Positions 38,901 through 51,900 of a DNA stretch of 64,000 nt are shown here, one piece after another. The DNA is from Pithys albifrons albifrons (Eukaryota; Chordata; Aves; Passeriformes; Thamnophilidae). The stretch spans positions 1,116,001 to 1,180,000 of the forward strand of contig NC_092474.1 in the NCBI RefSeq assembly GCF_047495875.1, read 5' to 3'. The position numbers and the translations under genes were made by a program. Within the stretch, counting starts at the first letter, position 1. Each line of letters opens with the position of its first letter. Below the pieces are notes generated by a model that made no database searches, had not been told where the DNA came from, and saw only the letters and a list, made by a program, of their open reading frames with translations.

Positions 38901-41900
38901 ATCTAGCAGGAATCACTTTGTAGAAATAAACAAACTCTGCAAATAAATTTGCAAAATATCCTACCATGACCTTGGTTTAGCAACACCAACAAAAGAATCC
39001 AGACACATCTTTGTACACACACCAATTAAAACACACTTTACTCTGTACAGAACTGGCTCTATTGCATCTCCAACCTTATCACAACAGTTCCCAGTCCATT
39101 TAAAAATTAATACTTAATAAAGCTCTCAGTTAAAAGCACTGAAATCATATTATAGTACCTTAGAAAAGATACAGTTCTCAGGAAAAAAGAAAACAGTTTC
39201 CTGGAATTAACACAATCTCTCTCTCTATATTAATCAGTGCACATTTAAGTGACACCAGTTATCTTTCTACAGCTTCCCTTCCTCACTTCTGCAGGTTGGT
39301 ACTAGGAATTTTTCAGGTCTTCCTCCCAAAATTTCATGCACTGTTTCCAGGGCTTGGTCATACAGTGTGTCTGCAGAGCTTTAATTACACTGTAACTCTA
39401 TTTCCCTAATAAGGTCCATTTCAATTTCTACACTGTATTCCCAAATGGAAAGGAAAATAAATTAGAGCAATATAGTACACCTTTCTCACAACTGCACACA
39501 TATAATAGCATAAATAATTCAGCTTAATGCTCTAAAGTTCAAATTGAACTATTTTTACAAGGGCAATTTTTAAAGTAAATGTTTTAGCCTATGATTACTT
39601 ATAACCAACATAAAAAAAATCCATTTCGTCTTGAAATTTGTCATTTATAGAGCAGAGCAGTGTAGCAGCACCTCTCTGAGGCAGAGGACTCGTGTACATT
39701 GAGGAGGCTGAACTCCTCCATCAGAGTGCTCATTATGCCACCCTTCCTTCAGAGATCAGTGTTTGTGGTAATTAAGCATAAACCAGCACGGCAGAATTGC
39801 ATCAGTTACTTCACACCTCCTGAGTGTCCACACTGAGGTTTAATGAGGGATGTGATAGTCTATAAATTCACACTGCACTGTAACTTCTCTGTGTAAACAA
39901 ACAATCCTCATCCATTTCCAAGGGAGTGGGATAGTTTTTGTAAAAATCTTGTAAATACCAAAACACTGAACAAGTGCTGAGTTCTGCCCTCAGAAGGTGC
40001 TGCTGGCTTTGAATGTGCCCATTTGAATCCCTTGCTACTGTTCTGTCTCAGGATGTGTTAATTCTGCCATCTCAGCATCATTAATACTCCATTCTCTGCA
40101 TACAGAGAGTTGGGTTTACATGATTTCTCTCCATGTCCTGTAGCTGGGCAGCATTTGGGAGACAGCACTTTCACCCCCATCTCAAGAAGCCAAGTCTGAA
40201 GTAACCAGCTGAGCTGAATGCTGGGGACCAACTGCATGGAAAAAAATCAGAGTATCTTGATAATGACCCGGTCTATGTTTGCATATCCCCAGAAACTTTC
40301 ATATTTTCCTTTATATTTTCTGATTTCCTATAAAAATAAAACACAACCTGAAAATTAATGGTAGAATGAACAAGATCATACTTGTGATCTCTCTTGGAAT
40401 ATGAATAGCAAATTTGCTGCTTCTCAAACCTCTGACACCTTTTTGCTGTGCTGGAACTTGCCCAACATGATTGCTACCAGCTTGATTAGTTCATAGGGCC
40501 ATCACTTTAGCACCCCAGAACTCATGGCCTTGCATACTAAAGCTGCTGCACACCATTGATTTTTCAAAGGTCTCCCCTACTGAAATCAATAAGGAGTTCT
40601 GCTTAAAAATGGATTGCACTTTGTGTTCCCTTTCTGATTCATGGATATTCAGGTTTCCAAGTATTCTCACAGCTGCTTTTAGCAGCAGCTCCATGTAGGG
40701 ACCTTCCCCCTTCCCCTGACCCCAGTGTGGTTCTTTCTCACCTCCATCAGATGCTTCATCAGCCACTGCTGGGAGTGCAAAGGGACAAACCTCTGCAAAT
40801 CTGTGCCAAGCAGAGAATTCCACTATAGCCATTTTCTTAGAATAAGGTCTTCCAAGCAGCAAGGAAAGAGCCCTTTTGTTTATGTGACTGTCAGATAATG
40901 GCAGGCTTTAAATTAACCAGGCAGGCCCCGCTGCCTGCCCAGGGCTGTGTGCAGGGGCTGGGCCAGAGCTCATCTCAGCAGCAATACCCCCTCTCTGCAG
41001 AGCCCACCCTGCAGGCAGAGCCCCCCAGAATCAACACAGCTGTCCTCAGAACAAGGTGATTGCAGCGAGAAAAAGGTGAAGAGCAAAAGCAGCACAGCCC
41101 AGAACTCTGCTCCCTCCTTCTCTCCCATGTATTTTAAAGCTTGGCTTCATTAATACACAACCCAATTGGGCCACAAATAAGCCAAACATCAACTGACAGA
41201 ACTTCATGCAATTACTTCCACAGAATACTTAAAAGATTTCATCAAACAATATAGCAGAATCCTCATTTTTCTTGGTTTCTGTATGTTCTGAGTCTTGGCA
41301 AAAGGACTTGCATTTTAAGAGAAAGGCCTTTGACAGGAATGTGTGTGCAACAGGCTGTGTGTGGAACTACAGCCGAGAACAGCCTTGTGTTTGTGAGCAC
41401 TCCATTTCCACTTCACAAAGCACAGAACAACAGGCAGGGGGCAATTTCCATGGCCAGGCCAGCTTCTCATTGGCAAAACCCAGTCACTGAAATATTCCAG
41501 AAAGGCTGGAAAATCCTGCAGATGCTCATAACTCTTTCATCAAAGATGCTACTGTGCTGCCATGAAAGAGATAAACAACAAACTGGCAAGGGACAGAGCC
41601 GAGGTCAGCTGTGCAGGCAGCTGATCCCCCCTCCCCAGTGCCCCCATCAGGGGCAGCAGACAGAGGATTTTATTCAGGCAGTGTCTTCAAACTAAGAGCC
41701 ATTAGGTAGAAAATTGTCCTTTCATTACACATTTTGAGAGGAGTGGGGGGAAAAAAATCCAACTGTGACCCCACAGAACAGTGAGTATTTAAGCTCAGCA
41801 ACAGATGTGTCAAATGACTTATCCTGACCATGAGGAGTTAATTAATGCTATAAATAGCACTCTGCACACACACAAAAATCCACTTAATTTCAGTATCCAA

Positions 41901-44900
41901 AGCACACAGTCGAGCTCTGCTTATCAGTAAAACTATTTTCCTTTCAAGAGTGGGCTTGGGTGTTTTACATGGAGATTAACACAGAGAGATAATTTGATTT
42001 CAGGCTATTGAGAGATTTCCTTCCTTTTATGTCTCAGAAGAGCAGGGCTGCATGCAGCTAAATGAGATCCATAGATTGCAGTAGAAGAAAGGCTAATAAA
42101 ACTGCACAGCTACATTCCTGGGCAATAACAAATGCTTTTTAATTCTAGGGCTACAGTCTTGGGGTTTTGGGGGGCATTTCCAATTAGTACTTAAGATTAA
42201 TGCAAATAAATACCTTAAAAGGAAACAGATCCTTTAACCCATCTGAATCAAATACCTACTATCTCCTATAGCATTTTATACCAATAAATAAACTGGCACT
42301 GCTAGAAAAAAAAATCCACAGTTCTGAAGTGTTCAGAGTGAGCATCTTCCCTGTGGTTTTTGACCTGCTTTCAGGAGGAAAAAACCAAAACCAAACCTCA
42401 CAGCTGCTTTCCAGAACATGGGTCTTGTTTACCTCTCCCAGCCACATCCAGTGGGTTGTGTGGCTGCTCCAGCAGGGCACTGAAAACCTCAGTATAGACA
42501 GGAAAGAACATAATGTCAATAGTCAGGTTTAATTCCTGAAGCTTCTAAATCAAACTGATGTTATTAGCTGCTTGCCAGCCTATCCTATGCACTGCTCTCC
42601 CATATTTCAACCTCTCATTAAAAACAATCAGATTTTGGCCTTACGATGCTTTAAATCAGGCACAGTATCAATGAAGAGATTAAAGCAATGCAAAGAGAGG
42701 GAACAGACAGAACAAAGCCCACTACACCTCTAATTCTCCTCAGTAACATCTGTCTCCTTCCAAATCCAGTATTTTTTCACCAAGCTGTTTGGCAGCCTGA
42801 GGCCCTACTTAAACATCCTCTGTTAGACCAAATCTATTGATCTGCCTTGTGCAATGGTATGTGCAGAGCAGACCCTTCACTGGCTCAGCATCTGTACATT
42901 TAAAATGCAACCCAAGTTCATCTCACCCTTGGAAGTTTAGGATGCAATCCAAGTTCGTGCTGATTAACACCACAGCTTTTTAGTATTACAAGGCAAACAT
43001 GCATTTGAGAACTAATAAATAATTTCTGAGCAAAACAGAAGTATTTAACTCATCTGATGTCTTGAATAATCATTCCATTTATGCATAAACATATAAAGGC
43101 AGAAAAAACAGATACATTTTAATGACTTGGAGTCTTGGAGAAAGTCATCATTCCATAGGATGCAACATCTCTCAGCAAAATAGTCTTTGATGTGTACTGC
43201 AAAAACACCCTGCAGCAGTGGGGTGGTGCCTGGCTGAGGGGCAGTGCCAATGTCACAGCAACTGCCACTTCACCTCCCCTCCTTCCAGGGGCAAGGCACT
43301 GATGAAGGCAGAAATCCTCATCCCTGAGCAGCTTTTCCTGTTCTATCAGCCAAGAGTATTGGCTTCCATGGGGTTAAACTGACAGCCTAAGTAGCCCTCA
43401 GAGAATAATACCCAGGACATGCCTGGTTCATATCACTGGGTAAATCCAGATGCCATAGTAACCCTATTGATTAGCCCAGACTCAGGGGTTCCTTCCTCAT
43501 TTCCAGCTTCCCCTGCATGGAACAGAAAGGCAGAGCTGTGCTTACACTGCCCATGTCACATTCACACACTGACCAAAATTTGGTTTTATTACATCACACC
43601 TGCAAGTGGCAATTTTCACAACTAAGATTCATGTCTTTATTATAAGAGCTTTTTATTCACTGGCTTGTGGCTCTTTCAAAATGTAAATGTTTGGGCTGAA
43701 GTTTTCCCTGGCAGATCTTTCCTTCAGGATGAATTTCTCTTTTAGGAAAACTTGGGCGAGAATAATTTGACTTTCTTGTATCAGACTGGGAAATTTTTGT
43801 CCAAGTTTCCTCCATTAGTGGCTCCACAGGCCCAGTCAGAGCACTTGCTGTCAGTCCCAGCCCAGCCCAGGGATGGGGGGTCTCCCTTCAGCTCTGGATG
43901 CAGCTGGAAGTCTGGCAGGGTCACCCCAACCTTGGGACAGGCAATACCTCAACACCCATAACAAACCTGGAGGGGTTCCCCCTTCTCCCTCTCCCTCTTT
44001 CCTCACTTGGAGCACCTGTTCTGAGTCTGACCAACTCAGAAACCTCCACTCTAACTGAACAACTACCCCCCTGAAACATCTTCTGTGCTGAGGCTGACCC
44101 TGCCCTGAAAACCACCATGAACTGGGGAAAGCTCTGGATTTAGGGGGTCACCACCAATTCTCTTCTGCACAGACCATTTGGTTCCAGACAGCTGCATTTA
44201 GTCTCTGACCTCACCCCTTCCAAGCCCATCCTGCATTTGTACCTTTAACTCAATCCTAATGCTTTTTGTAGCTCATATCCCCCATCAAGACTATTTCTTA
44301 TTTCCAGGAACACACTTACCACTAATTTCTGATCACAGTTATTTGGAAGGAGAAATATTTCTTCCAGATCACTAAGGATGTGCTCCAAGAACCAACTTTC
44401 TTTTCAAACATCCCTTTTTAATAACTATTCTGCTAATAACTGTGCTAAGTGGGAAAAACAATTTTGCTTTAACTAACCACTTCAAAGGCTTAAAGCAAAT
44501 TCCCTCTATTATATCAGAATTAAAACCCTGCACTGTATAAACAAGAATGTATTCCAGCTATAATAAACATTAATTCATCTCATTAAAACTATGAAAGCAA
44601 CAGAGGTAAGTACCAAACAACGAGACAGTAAATACAATGTAAACTCTGTTGAGATTCCTTCCCACAAACAGCTTTGGAAGTTTAAATGGGCTATTTACTT
44701 TCAATATAACTTTTTGGTTTGACATATATAAAAGGAAAAATGTTTAATCTAAAAACAATCAAATGGAAATGGAAAGAACTTTATGAAAATCAGTAACATG
44801 ATGCTTGTTATTCAGAGGATTATTTTCGAGGAATGCTTGGCTCAAACTATAATCCACCTACACTGAGAAAAATAAAGCAGTACACAGAAGGGAGCAATAT

Positions 44901-47900
44901 TTCAGGAAAATAAACAACAGAGTACTTTTGGATTTAAACCCATCATTCCCTACCAAGTCCCCTGAGTTAAAACAGTCACACCAAAGTATTGAGGTGAATT
45001 CAGAGCAGCTGAAAATGTTTATGGTCATTCTCTAAGCAGAGGACTGGCCTTTGATGCCTCAAGAAAGGCTGAGACAGAGTTGGCAGGGAGGGAATGGAGA
45101 GAGGAAAACACATCTTAGGATTCTGACCCTCTCTGCAGAAAGGGGGGGGTGCCAGACACACATCACAGCCTTTCATTTGCCTTGTTCAGGGTCAAGAAAT
45201 CCCTTAGGAAAACACAAGCATGAGTGGAGAACAGGACAGGAATTGAATGCTTGGGGTCCACCTACTGAAAATGTGGCCATAGGAAGAATTCACTGAGTCA
45301 GAGCCATGCCCTGCTCTGTCAGGGGCATGATGAAGCTAAACAAGGACTGCCATGGAAATAGGAGAAGGGAGACATGGATCAGAGATGGCAGGAGATCACA
45401 AAAGGGAACTGTCATCCCTGTTTCCCTCAGCTATCACTGGAGTTTTACCTTTGCCTCAGCTCTCAACACAACGAACCATCATGGGGGTTCCTGTCCCAGT
45501 CCCAGTTTTAAGACCTATCCCAGGTATTTTCCCTTCTTTCTGCTCCTCAACCATCCTACCACCGTTTTAAACAAATTTTAGTAGGCCTTCAGTAGCTTGC
45601 AAACTAAGGAATTTCTGAGAGGTGTAAAGACAATTTAATAAAAGGATTAAGATTTAAGAACATACATAATGACAAAGCAGCAAGAGACTCCAGAGATTTG
45701 AACATCTGCAGCAACACAGTACCTTTTACAGTGTTCCTTTCTTGCAGGGGCTTTAAGATGGAAATTCTCCCTTGGTTCAACAATAACTCTGCAGAGAAAC
45801 AAAAAAAGTATAAAAAGACATTTTTATTCCATCTCAGGGAAGTAGGAAGAGTGCATTACTTTTAAATAATATATACATGACATAATGTAAATTGTTAATT
45901 TTATCTCTCCTTTGGTTCCCTTTCCTGAGTCATGCTGGTTTACAGAAGTGTGTTACCTCTGACATCTATTTCCCCATCACCTGAAATTCCAAGAAAATGT
46001 CACAGAACTGGGGTATAGAAAATAAACTCCATAAAAGGAGCTCCTTTGACTAATCAGCTATTCCAATCCTCTTTGTTTGTGTCCCAGTGCCACCCATATG
46101 TGCATATGTCACACATTCCTAAACTTAGAATTCAATCCAATAGATATTTAATTCCCTATTAATTCATACATGTCAAAGCCAAAGATGTTTCCCTCATGAG
46201 CACAAACCACAGCATTTCAGTCATCCAGGCCTAAATGCCACCTAGTGGCTCTAAAAATGTCAACTGTGGCTCCAAACTCATCCTGTTTGACATTTTTTGG
46301 TCCAACAGCAGGAAGCAAGAGAAGTGAGGGCAGGAAGACTTTCTCCTGTGAATTCAGCAGGAGCAACTCGGTGCTTTCCAACATCTCACTTTTTGTTTGA
46401 GCTCCAAGCAACATTCCCATTACAGCATCTCTTACCTCAGCAGTCCCTCTCACAGATAACAAACAGCATCCCCTGTCTTGGATTCCCAGCCTCCTGCTGT
46501 TTCTGAGACCAAGCCCATGGCAAGGAGCTGATTCCAGCAGACCCCCCTGGCTGGGTCCCACTCAGGCTGAAGTTGCCCATAAAGCAGCTGTGGCACTGCC
46601 CTCCCACTGCCAGTCTGGCACATGGCTCTGTGTCCAGAGCCTCCTCTCTGCTCCTCCCCTGCCTGGCAGGTGCAGGAAGGCCAAATAACACCAGTGGTAA
46701 GGAAGGAAAAACACTTTAACCACCCTGCACACTCACTGTAACCAGAGGGGCTAAATAAACCAAAATTCTACATCTCTGATGTAAGGTGAGGGTTTCTTTG
46801 AAGCCTAATCTCTTTTAGCTTGTGTCTTGTAACAAGAATATGACTGCATCTTCTAAGCAAGATAAATTTATGCATTTTATTAAATTATTCTTCATTTTGA
46901 AGCCAGAAATAAATAATGATTTATGTTTAGTGACACATGGAGAAGACAAAAACTACTGGAAAAAATACTTCCCTTTTCTTGTTTTCCACCTGCATTTTTT
47001 TGTTGTTGTTGTTGATTCAGTCAAGAAGACAAACTGCCTAAGGCTTGGGACATTCTGGACCCAGTCCCACTGCAGCATTCATGTACAGCTGTGGGCCATT
47101 GAATCTTTTTTTATCACAATCTGAGAGAAATGGCATTTGCCCACTTCACAAGATCTCAAAAATATGTATCAAGGAGTGATCACACACCTCACATCCACTA
47201 CTGATCCTCTAGTGACAGTCACACCTGTAGAGCCTGAAATTTAGTCCTGAGTATCAAGAAAAAAAACCTACTTGTCTTTTCATTACAAACCCACTTGTTT
47301 GATTTCCTTCTTTGAGCAGAGTGTTTGTTGAGCTCTGACAGTCCCTGGGTGCTGGTTGGGCTGTGCCAAACCCTGGCTCAGTGAGCTGCATTCCCATGGG
47401 CACAGTCCCACTGCCCCTGGACACAGGGCTGGTGCCCCAAACCCTGGGCAGGCTGGAGCCTGCTGAGGGCTCAGGGTTACTGCAAACCCCCTTTCCAGCC
47501 CAGGGCTGCTGCCCATTTGATAACCTGCAATCAGGGGAGAAGGGGGGAACCCACCCTTGGCCCACATTACATGTAATAAAACACCTGTGCTTCATTACAG
47601 AAGTGCTGCTTCATTCCAGTGATATACTTTTATTGCTGATTTTAATCAAGTATCTTACAGCTCTCAGATGAGAAAGGTGGAGAAGAACCTGTAATGCCTT
47701 TTCAGATTGCTTGTTATCTCTCACTTGTAACTAATTATCCCAGTCACACTGTTAAAGACTGAGTGGTTTTATGTTCGCTCGCCAAGAAATAACTTAAAAA
47801 AAAGAAATTAGACAATTAGTCTCTAGCTACTCTAGCTATAATAACTAATTAAGATAAATATTTTCAGACTAAGGAACTTAACAGAATATCAAGGCACTGA

Positions 47901-48360
47901 CACTGCAAAAATGTCTGGGAAAGTAAAGCATCTCTCAGCAAAACCATTTCTTGCCAGTCAGTGAGTCCCACAATTGCATCCCAACCACACTTCACTCTTG
48001 TCCTACTCCAGTAAACATAATTAGTTATTAAAACTTCTTTCTAACATGGTAAGAAGGCAAGTAGCTTATTGGACTATAGGAAAGCTTAGGCACAAATTTG
48101 GATGCTGCCCCACTGCAAGGCTGTGCACTGCTGATAGATGGCTACTTTTACACCAGCACCATGATGCAAAGTGCTGTCCCAAGCCTTTCTACCATTCCTT
48201 TTCCCTAATGTCTTATTTTACACCACCAGTTAAGCTTGGACTGTGCTGGTAACCCAGTCCTGACACCTTCTTGGGCCCTCACTCAAAAAGCTTCTGAAGG
48301 TGCCCCCAGGTTGTTGGAGATGCTTTGTGGCACTGGCTGTGTGAGGGCAGAGGGCAGGCA
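32906..48360 (-). other. ARVCF: Non-coding DNA upstream of the ARVCF start exon
   Basis: No protein-coding exon was recognised. If ARVCF has an upstream leader exon, as the acceptor at about 32.85 kb implies, this is its 5' intron. There is no CpG island here, so the main promoter is probably further right or outside the window. Good minus-strand donors occur at 34,746 and 46,436 and could close leader exons, but nothing else supports them. Confidence 0.55.
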
Positions 48361-48947
48361 GGAACAGCACAGGAGCCCCCCATGAGGTTGCTGGCCCTTG
48401 ACTCACTCTGTGCCAGGCAGGAACAGCACAGGAGCCCCCCCATGAGTTTGCTGGCCCTTGGCTCACTCTGTGCCAGGCAGGAACAGCACAGGAGCCCCCC
48501 CATGAGTTTGCTGGCCCTTGGCTCACTCTGTGCCAGGCAGGAACAGCACAGGAGCTCCCCATGAGTTTGCTGGCCCTGGGCTCACTCTGTGCCAGGCAGG
48601 AACAGCACAGGAGCCCCCCATGAGTTTGCTGGCCCTGGGCTCACTCTGTGCCAGGCAGGAACAGCACAGGAGCCCCCCATGAGTTTGCTGGCCCTTGGCT
48701 CACTCTGTGCCAGGCAGGAACAGCACAGGAGCCCCAGCAGTTTCTGGCCCTGGGCTCACTCTGTGCCAGGCAGGAACAGCACAGGAGCCCCAGCAGTTTG
48801 CTGGCCCTTGGCTCACTCTGTGCCAGGCAGGAACAGCACAGGAGCCCCCCATGGGTTTGCTGGCCCTGGGCTCACTCTGTGCCAGGCAGGAAGAGCACAG
48901 GAGCCCCCCATGAGTTTGCTGGCCCTGGGCTCACTCTGTGCCAGGCT
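48361..48947. repeat. Minisatellite, about ten units of 59 bp
   Basis: A tandem array with units starting at about 48,361, 48,420, 48,480, 48,540, 48,599, 48,658, 48,717, 48,773, 48,830 and 48,889. Unit lengths are 59, 60, 60, 59, 59, 59, 56, 57, 59 and 59. Each unit begins GGAACAGCACAGGAGCCCC and ends ACTCTGTGCCAGGCA. Units 2 and 3 have one extra C. Units 7 and 8 share a different, shorter middle (CCCCAGCAGTTT), so one was probably copied from the other. Unit 1 is the most divergent and the last unit runs into unique sequence. Because 59 is not a multiple of three, the array opens long frames on both strands that keep changing frame; these are not genes. Confidence 0.95.
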
Positions 48948-51900
48948 CAGTGTGAGTGCCAAGGGCCAGCATTGCACAGGTCACACAAACACCCCTGCAT
49001 AGGAACTGGTGCAATTAGCACTGCCAAGTGTGAGCCAAGCAGTGCAGCTCAGCATAAACGAGACAGTCAAATGGTGTGGAGAGACAAGCAGACTGCTTTC
49101 CAATTCAGCTGTGTTACTACTACAAGCATGCACTGCAAAATCTTGCCAAGGGCATGAATGGAAAGCCTTTGTCTTTGGCTCTTTCTGCCACTCAACCCTC
49201 TGTCTGGCATTTCTGGCATTAAAATAACTAATAAAGAATTTGGAGGATGTAATTTATTTGGCAACAGAAAAATCACCTGCACATTCACTGCTACAGCCCT
49301 CACTGCACACTTCAAACCCAAAACCAGCCTTGAGGAACTGGTGTTGCTTCTCTTACAGCACAACTTCAGTTACCAACAGCTACACCAATGGAAAAGAGAC
49401 CAGTGGGAAAGAGCTCACTTGCTCCCAAATTAATTTGTCTGTCCATGTTTTGTCTTTATTGATTGTAAGAAGCTGACACCCTCCAACTGAATGTTTTGCT
49501 TGGCAGGAGCTTTGTCACAGATAAATCACCACAAGTTTAGGCACAGCTGAAGAGCATTCTCTGGGCTGTATTTTACATCTGCTGGGATTTGCTTTTCTTA
49601 ACCAAGAGACAGGTGAGGAGAAAGATTTTTTTTCTCTAAGCACCTTCTTCCTTCATCTTACATTTTCATTTGCTAACCTGCTATTTTATTTCACAGAGAA
49701 ATGTGGGGTATTCTGAGTGACAATGCAGTTCTGCTTTTATGTAAGGTATCAGATGGCAAACATGAGGTATCTGCATTACACAACCCACTGTGTGGGTTTA
49801 TAATCTGTCACAACTTGCAGTAAAACATGAAACAGTCATAGGAAGTGAGGTCTCTCCACTAAAAGATGTGATACAAACACAGCTACCACATAACACTGAA
49901 CAGCAGCCACCCTGAGCACTCATTATGAGCTTTCCATCAAAAGAGGAGAACTACAAGCTGTTTGATATTCTAATATTTACACTCAATTATCTCCAGAAAT
50001 TTATTTAGAACAGCATTATTTTTGTGTTACTCAGGAGCTCTGAGTTCCCTTACAAACTCCTACTCATTCTTAATTATAGTGTAAATCAGCATGTTAACAT
50101 CAAGCCAGCAACCCTGAACTAAAGCAGCTGATACAAATGCAGACAAAGTTGGGACAGGAGCAGTGGCAAAATGCCCAGAAAGTTCCAAACTCTCCCTGAA
50201 CAGCTCAGTCAGCGTGGAGAGATACACAGACCTTTGCAAACAGACACGCTGGGTAGCAGCAGTTAGTGCCAATAAATTCTATATAAATATTACAAAAGCA
50301 GTAAAGAGCCCGTGCATCAGTACACAGACATGTCACAGATAAGAACTGTGGCTTTTTAAAATGTCAGGACTGAAAATATACAACAGCCCATAAAATGTTG
50401 CTCCAGTCATTACGTGCCACCAGAGAACTGAATCATTTATTAAGGAAAGGATGGCTGAGCTCACTGGGGCAAATGAGATGCACCCATTTCCTACTCTGCT
50501 TAGTGTGTTGATAAAGACATGGCATATTAAAAGAGAATTTATGACACACAGAACTACAGAAGGCTCTGTATAGTGATGCACTTCAACGGGCAAAATGAAA
50601 GCTAATCCTTCCCTCTGAAGGAAATGTCACAGACTGCTGTGTGTTTGGTAAATTAATATTTATAACAAGCCCAGACAGTTTAGTGTTTTTAATACAGGAC
50701 CAAGATTTTCTCCTAAACATCAAACAAAGAAGTTGCATTAAAACAGCAGTTTCTTGATTGCCACAAACCTAAATGACAATAATGCCAAGATTTGTTTTCC
50801 ATCATGTCACACCCATCACCAACTGTGCACAACCAGGACATTTGCAAAATCCCCCAAGTAGCCATGAATTATACATTCCTAACCCTTTAAAGTTAACTCA
50901 TGATAATCTTCTTATCAAGAGCCTGCTGACAGCTGCTAGTACTATTTTCTTAATATTTCTCATTATAAACAGACATCTAGGAATGGAAGAACAAGGTCTG
51001 CACAGTCTGGCATCCCACAGGTGCACAGATATAGGTAATAAGGGAGAGTTTACAACACTGCTTCAAGAATTTACACAGCAATAAAACTGGAGCTGGACAC
51101 CTTTTATAAAAAAATGTAATTTAAAATTTTACAGCCCAATATGAGTAAGAATCCATCACACCCAGTTAAATGAAAATGCAGCACTTGATCACCCTTTAGG
51201 AAAGTTTTGAAAGGAATTTTGTGGTATTACACACCAATATGGAGTTTCATTTAATTTAGATGATGAATTATCCAATTTTGTTCTCTGTTATACTACAGAT
51301 ATCCCAATGGAACATGAGAGTGTTCATGGGGTAACCAAAGTCACCTTTCAGGTATTACAGAAAGAGGATACATTTATTCACTTAAATGGGAGGCAAAGGT
51401 GATCTCCCAAAATTTTATGAAGAAATTTATTCTTGAGAAAGAAGAACAAAAAAACTTAATCCTGGTTTTAGTGACAATAAAGTTCACAGCTGTGGGAGGG
51501 AAACTGGTTGCAGTTGGTTGTTCTCTCCAGGGGAGAAATTCCCCTCTCAAAGCAAACCAGACCCAGTTCTGTAATTCCTGCTGGGACTCTCATCTGGATG
51601 GAAACTGCACACCTAGGCCTGGAACTGACTGCAAAGAAAATTCCAGATTCATTTTGCCATCACCCACCTCATATACAAATTTCAGAAATATATTCACCAT
51701 CACATACAAACTTCAGAAACAACTCCCAGACCAACATTTTTACTTTGCAAGGACTGGTAGTGAAAAATCATTTTCTTTCAAATGTATTTGCTGGAGAATG
51801 TTGCACTTAATGTGGACTTTGTCCTGAAGAGTCAATCAGTAAAATTAATTCACTATTATGTAAGATCTGAGTATGGGTTTAATTTCTTCTTTTTTTTCAG

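Noticed and set aside
41846..41860. Exact TATA-box-like CTATAAATAG
   Set aside because: TATAAATA also occurs at about 53,475 in the same window; AT-rich DNA yields it often and no initiator, exon or island follows.
48230..49157. Several open frames of 70-170 codons over the 59-bp array
   Set aside because: They are products of a 59-bp tandem repeat that rotates through all reading frames; no start or splice context and no known domain.
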